7,210 nt of DNA from assembly GCA_937893785.1 (NCBI GenBank), contig CALCSP010000515.1, positions 1 to 7,210 of the forward strand, read 5' to 3'. Positions 5,388-7,210 of the stretch are shown piece by piece. Origin of the DNA: an uncultured Verrucomicrobiales bacterium (GTDB taxonomy: Bacteria > Verrucomicrobiota > Verrucomicrobiia > Verrucomicrobiales > DEV007). The notes under the pieces are model-generated. The model was not told the origin of the DNA. It did no database searches and worked only from the letters and a program-made list of their open reading frames with translations. A program made the position numbers and the translations under genes. Position 1 is the first letter of the stretch. Each line of letters starts with the position of its first letter.

Positions 5388-7210
5388 TTGCAGTTAAGAG
5401 AAGCGGCGGAACGAGTATTTTTTTCATCTTCGCTTGAGGAGAAGCTTTGTCTTGCCCCGGCACAGATCAGAGATGATATCCCCGGAAAGGCGGTTGCTTT
5501 TTCTGACAGTCCGGGGCGACCGGATGAGCTTCTGCTAAGCCCAAAAGGTACCCGGGCGGCATTCCCGGGAATTCATCGCATTGATAAGGAGCATGATCGT
5601 GGTGTCTTACTGCATTTCCTAGCTAACCATGAGTTGCTTGCCGCCGAATTAATGGCTCTGGTGTTGCTGAGATTTCCCGAGGCCCCGGGTGAGTATCGCG
5701 CAGGAGTTTTCCGTGCCATGCGAGAGGAACAGATTCACACGCGGCTTTATTTGAGGCGGATGCGTGAATGCGGGGTGGAGTTCGGTCAATTACCTCTGAA
5801 TGATTATTTTTGGCGTATGGTTTCCCCCGTGAATTCACTGATGGATTTTGTCACTAGGCTCAACCTTACTTTTGAGCAGGCAAATCTTGATTTTTCAAGG
5901 CATTACGCGGCGCTGTTTCGTGAGGCTGGTGATTCGGCGACAGCTGCCATATTGGAAAAGATTTATCGTGATGAGATTGGTCACGTTGGGCATGGAGTGA
6001 AATGGTTTCGACATTGGAAGGATAAAGGTGACACAGACTGGCAGGCCTTTAATAAGCGGCTCGTCTTTCCATTGAGCTCTTCAAGGGCTAAAGGGCTTGC
6101 GCCATTCAACAGGGAGGGGCGTATTCTGGCCGGGTTGGACGAGGACTATATCAATCAACTAGAGGTCTGTGAGCAGTCAAGGGGCAGGACGCCTGTAGTA
6201 CATTGGTTTAACCCCAATGCCGAGTCATATGCTATGTGCGGTATATCCGGCGAGCGCTTTGATCCAGGCAGGTTCCAGCATGCAATGGAGCATGACCTCG
6301 AGTTACTGATGATTTCATTGTGTCGGCGTGATGATATACTGATGGTGCGGAGACTTCCTTCGACTGACCATCTTCTGTATTTGAGAGGAGCGGGGTTGCA
6401 GTTGCCGGAGGTTCTGAGAAGTGACAGAATGGATAACCGCAAACTCGGAGGCTTGCGCCCATGGGCGTGGTCGCCTGATGCTGTTGATACTCTCAGACCG
6501 CATGCTGGAGCGGTTTCTAAAAAAGTGGAGTGGAAATGGCGGAATGATTACCCGCTTCAATGGCTGTCCAAGGAGGTAGGCCTTCACCTTGAGCGTGAAT
6601 TGGGAGTATCTGATAATAGGGTTGCCATGTGCTGGGATACAGAATCTGCGCTGGCTATGGCTGCCGATGAAGTGTTTCTCTTCAAGGCAGCTTATTCCTG
6701 TGCTGGCCGTGGGCATCGACGTAGTGATCAAAATCCGGACGGATTGCAACAGTGGCTGAAGAAAACAATAGCTACTCACGGTGGGGTGCTCGCTGAGCCT
6801 TGGCTGGACAGGGTGGTGGACTTTTCTGCCCTTTACGAAGTGAGGGACGGAGAGGTTGATCTCGTGGGAATGACCCGGATAGAGAATGATGCGGATGGCA
6901 GATTTCGGGGTATCCGTGTTGCACCTAAATGGAGCAAGCTATTGGAGAAGGAAGTTGCTGAGTTCCTGTTTTCAAAAGAGCAGTGCATGCAGTGGTATCA
7001 AGAAAAGATACCGAGAGCCATTGCCCGTTTGCTACCGGGGTATTCTGGTCCGGTAGGAGTTGATGCGATGGTGTATCGTCGTAGCGATGGGACTCTGGCC
7101 CTTAGGCATGTGGTTGAGTTGAACGTACGCATGACAATGGGTCGGGTTGCCCTTGAGTTGCAGAGGAAACTTGCTCCATCAGGATGGGGAAGGTTCCGGA
7201 TAATGCGTAA
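5388..7210 (+). CDS. DUF455 ferritin-like domain fused to ATP-grasp ligase domain (C-terminus cut by window edge)
   Basis: One uninterrupted frame of 607 codons runs off the window. Residues 1-235 match DUF455 (COG2833-like): LREAAERV near the start, then HELLAAEL (Glu82), EEQIH (Glu113, His117), FEQANLD (Glu163) and RDEIGHV (Glu196, His199). These are spaced as in a four-helix bundle holding two metals, usually iron. Residues about 240-425 form a linker or pre-ATP-grasp region with VHWFNPNAE (271-279) and RPWAWSPDA (357-365). Residues about 430-600 look like ATP-grasp: FKAAYSCAGRGH with Lys433 and a glycine loop, AEPWLDRVVDFS with Glu470, GVDAM with Asp559, and VELNVRMTMG with the metal-binding Glu577 and Asn579. 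ATP-grasp enzymes join a carboxylate to an amine or thiol through an acyl phosphate; DUF455 has no established reaction that I know of. The TTG start is chosen because no in-frame ATG or GTG occurs before 5652, which would remove Glu82, and a G-rich ribosome site precedes it. Substrate unknown. Confidence 0.85.
   Translation, partial: MQLREAAERVFFSSSLEEKLCLAPAQIRDDIPGKAVAFSDSPGRPDELLLSPKGTRAAFPGIHRIDKEHDRGVLLHFLANHELLAAELMALVLLRFPEAPGEYRAGVFRAMREEQIHTRLYLRRMRECGVEFGQLPLNDYFWRMVSPVNSLMDFVTRLNLTFEQANLDFSRHYAALFREAGDSATAAILEKIYRDEIGHVGHGVKWFRHWKDKGDTDWQAFNKRLVFPLSSSRAKGLAPFNREGRILAGLDEDYINQLEVCEQSRGRTPVVHWFNPNAESYAMCGISGERFDPGRFQHAMEHDLELLMISLCRRDDILMVRRLPSTDHLLYLRGAGLQLPEVLRSDRMDNRKLGGLRPWAWSPDAVDTLRPHAGAVSKKVEWKWRNDYPLQWLSKEVGLHLERELGVSDNRVAMCWDTESALAMAADEVFLFKAAYSCAGRGHRRSDQNPDGLQQWLKKTIATHGGVLAEPWLDRVVDFSALYEVRDGEVDLVGMTRIENDADGRFRGIRVAPKWSKLLEKEVAEFLFSKEQCMQWYQEKIPRAIARLLPGYSGPVGVDAMVYRRSDGTLALRHVVELNVRMTMGRVALELQRKLAPSGWGRFRIMR

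Noticed and set aside
5368..5397. ATG at 5368 as the start of the DUF455/ATP-grasp gene
   Set aside because: It is out of frame with the domain and ends at TAA after 9 codons. No single-base change in the G run gives a simple fix, whereas the TTG at 5388 is in frame and well placed.
6315..6779. A 154-codon minus-strand open frame opposite the ATP-grasp region
   Set aside because: It lies wholly antisense to a frame with clear conserved motifs, and its translation (rich in Ser, Arg and Ile) resembles no family I recognise. It is a shadow frame.
1..7210. Mobile elements, CRISPR arrays, tRNA or rRNA genes
   Set aside because: No transposase motifs, terminal inverted repeats, regular direct repeats or cloverleaf sequences were found; coding regions fill almost the whole window.

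Overview
This is a compact bacterial chromosomal segment of roughly balanced base composition. It holds seven protein-coding genes, two of them cut by the window edges, and no RNA gene, mobile element or CRISPR array that I can see. No gene-free stretch approaches 300 bases; the longest gap is about 70 bp. The housekeeping proteins read most like those of the Verrucomicrobiota (Opitutae/Puniceicoccales-like). That is a guess from the general character of the proteins, without a database search. An LpxH-like phosphatase would fit an organism with lipid A. Most starts have a poor Shine-Dalgarno sequence.

Layout. Positions 1-1210, minus strand: a Nif3/YbgI-type dinuclear-metal protein (455-1210), followed downstream by an AAG-type 3-methyladenine DNA glycosylase whose C-terminus lies beyond base 1. 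Divergent from these, plus strand: the YchF/OLA1-type P-loop nucleotidase (1258-2376), then an LpxH-like metallophosphoesterase (2447-3280). Converging on that, minus strand: MetX, the homoserine O-acyltransferase of methionine synthesis (3350-4507). Divergent from metX, plus strand: a class I SAM-dependent methyltransferase (about 4545 or 4572 to 5339). It is followed after 48 bp by a long open frame from a TTG start at 5388 to the end of the window.

The last frame is the most interesting content. Its N-terminal third is a ferritin-like DUF455 domain with the carboxylate/histidine ligands of a di-metal four-helix bundle. Its C-terminal part is an ATP-grasp ligase-like domain with the usual lysine and the E-x-N-x-R metal site. 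With the methyltransferase just upstream, it forms a candidate two-gene modification or biosynthetic unit (possible oxidation, ATP-dependent ligation and methylation). Its substrate and product cannot be read from the sequence. The other genes look like ordinary housekeeping genes.
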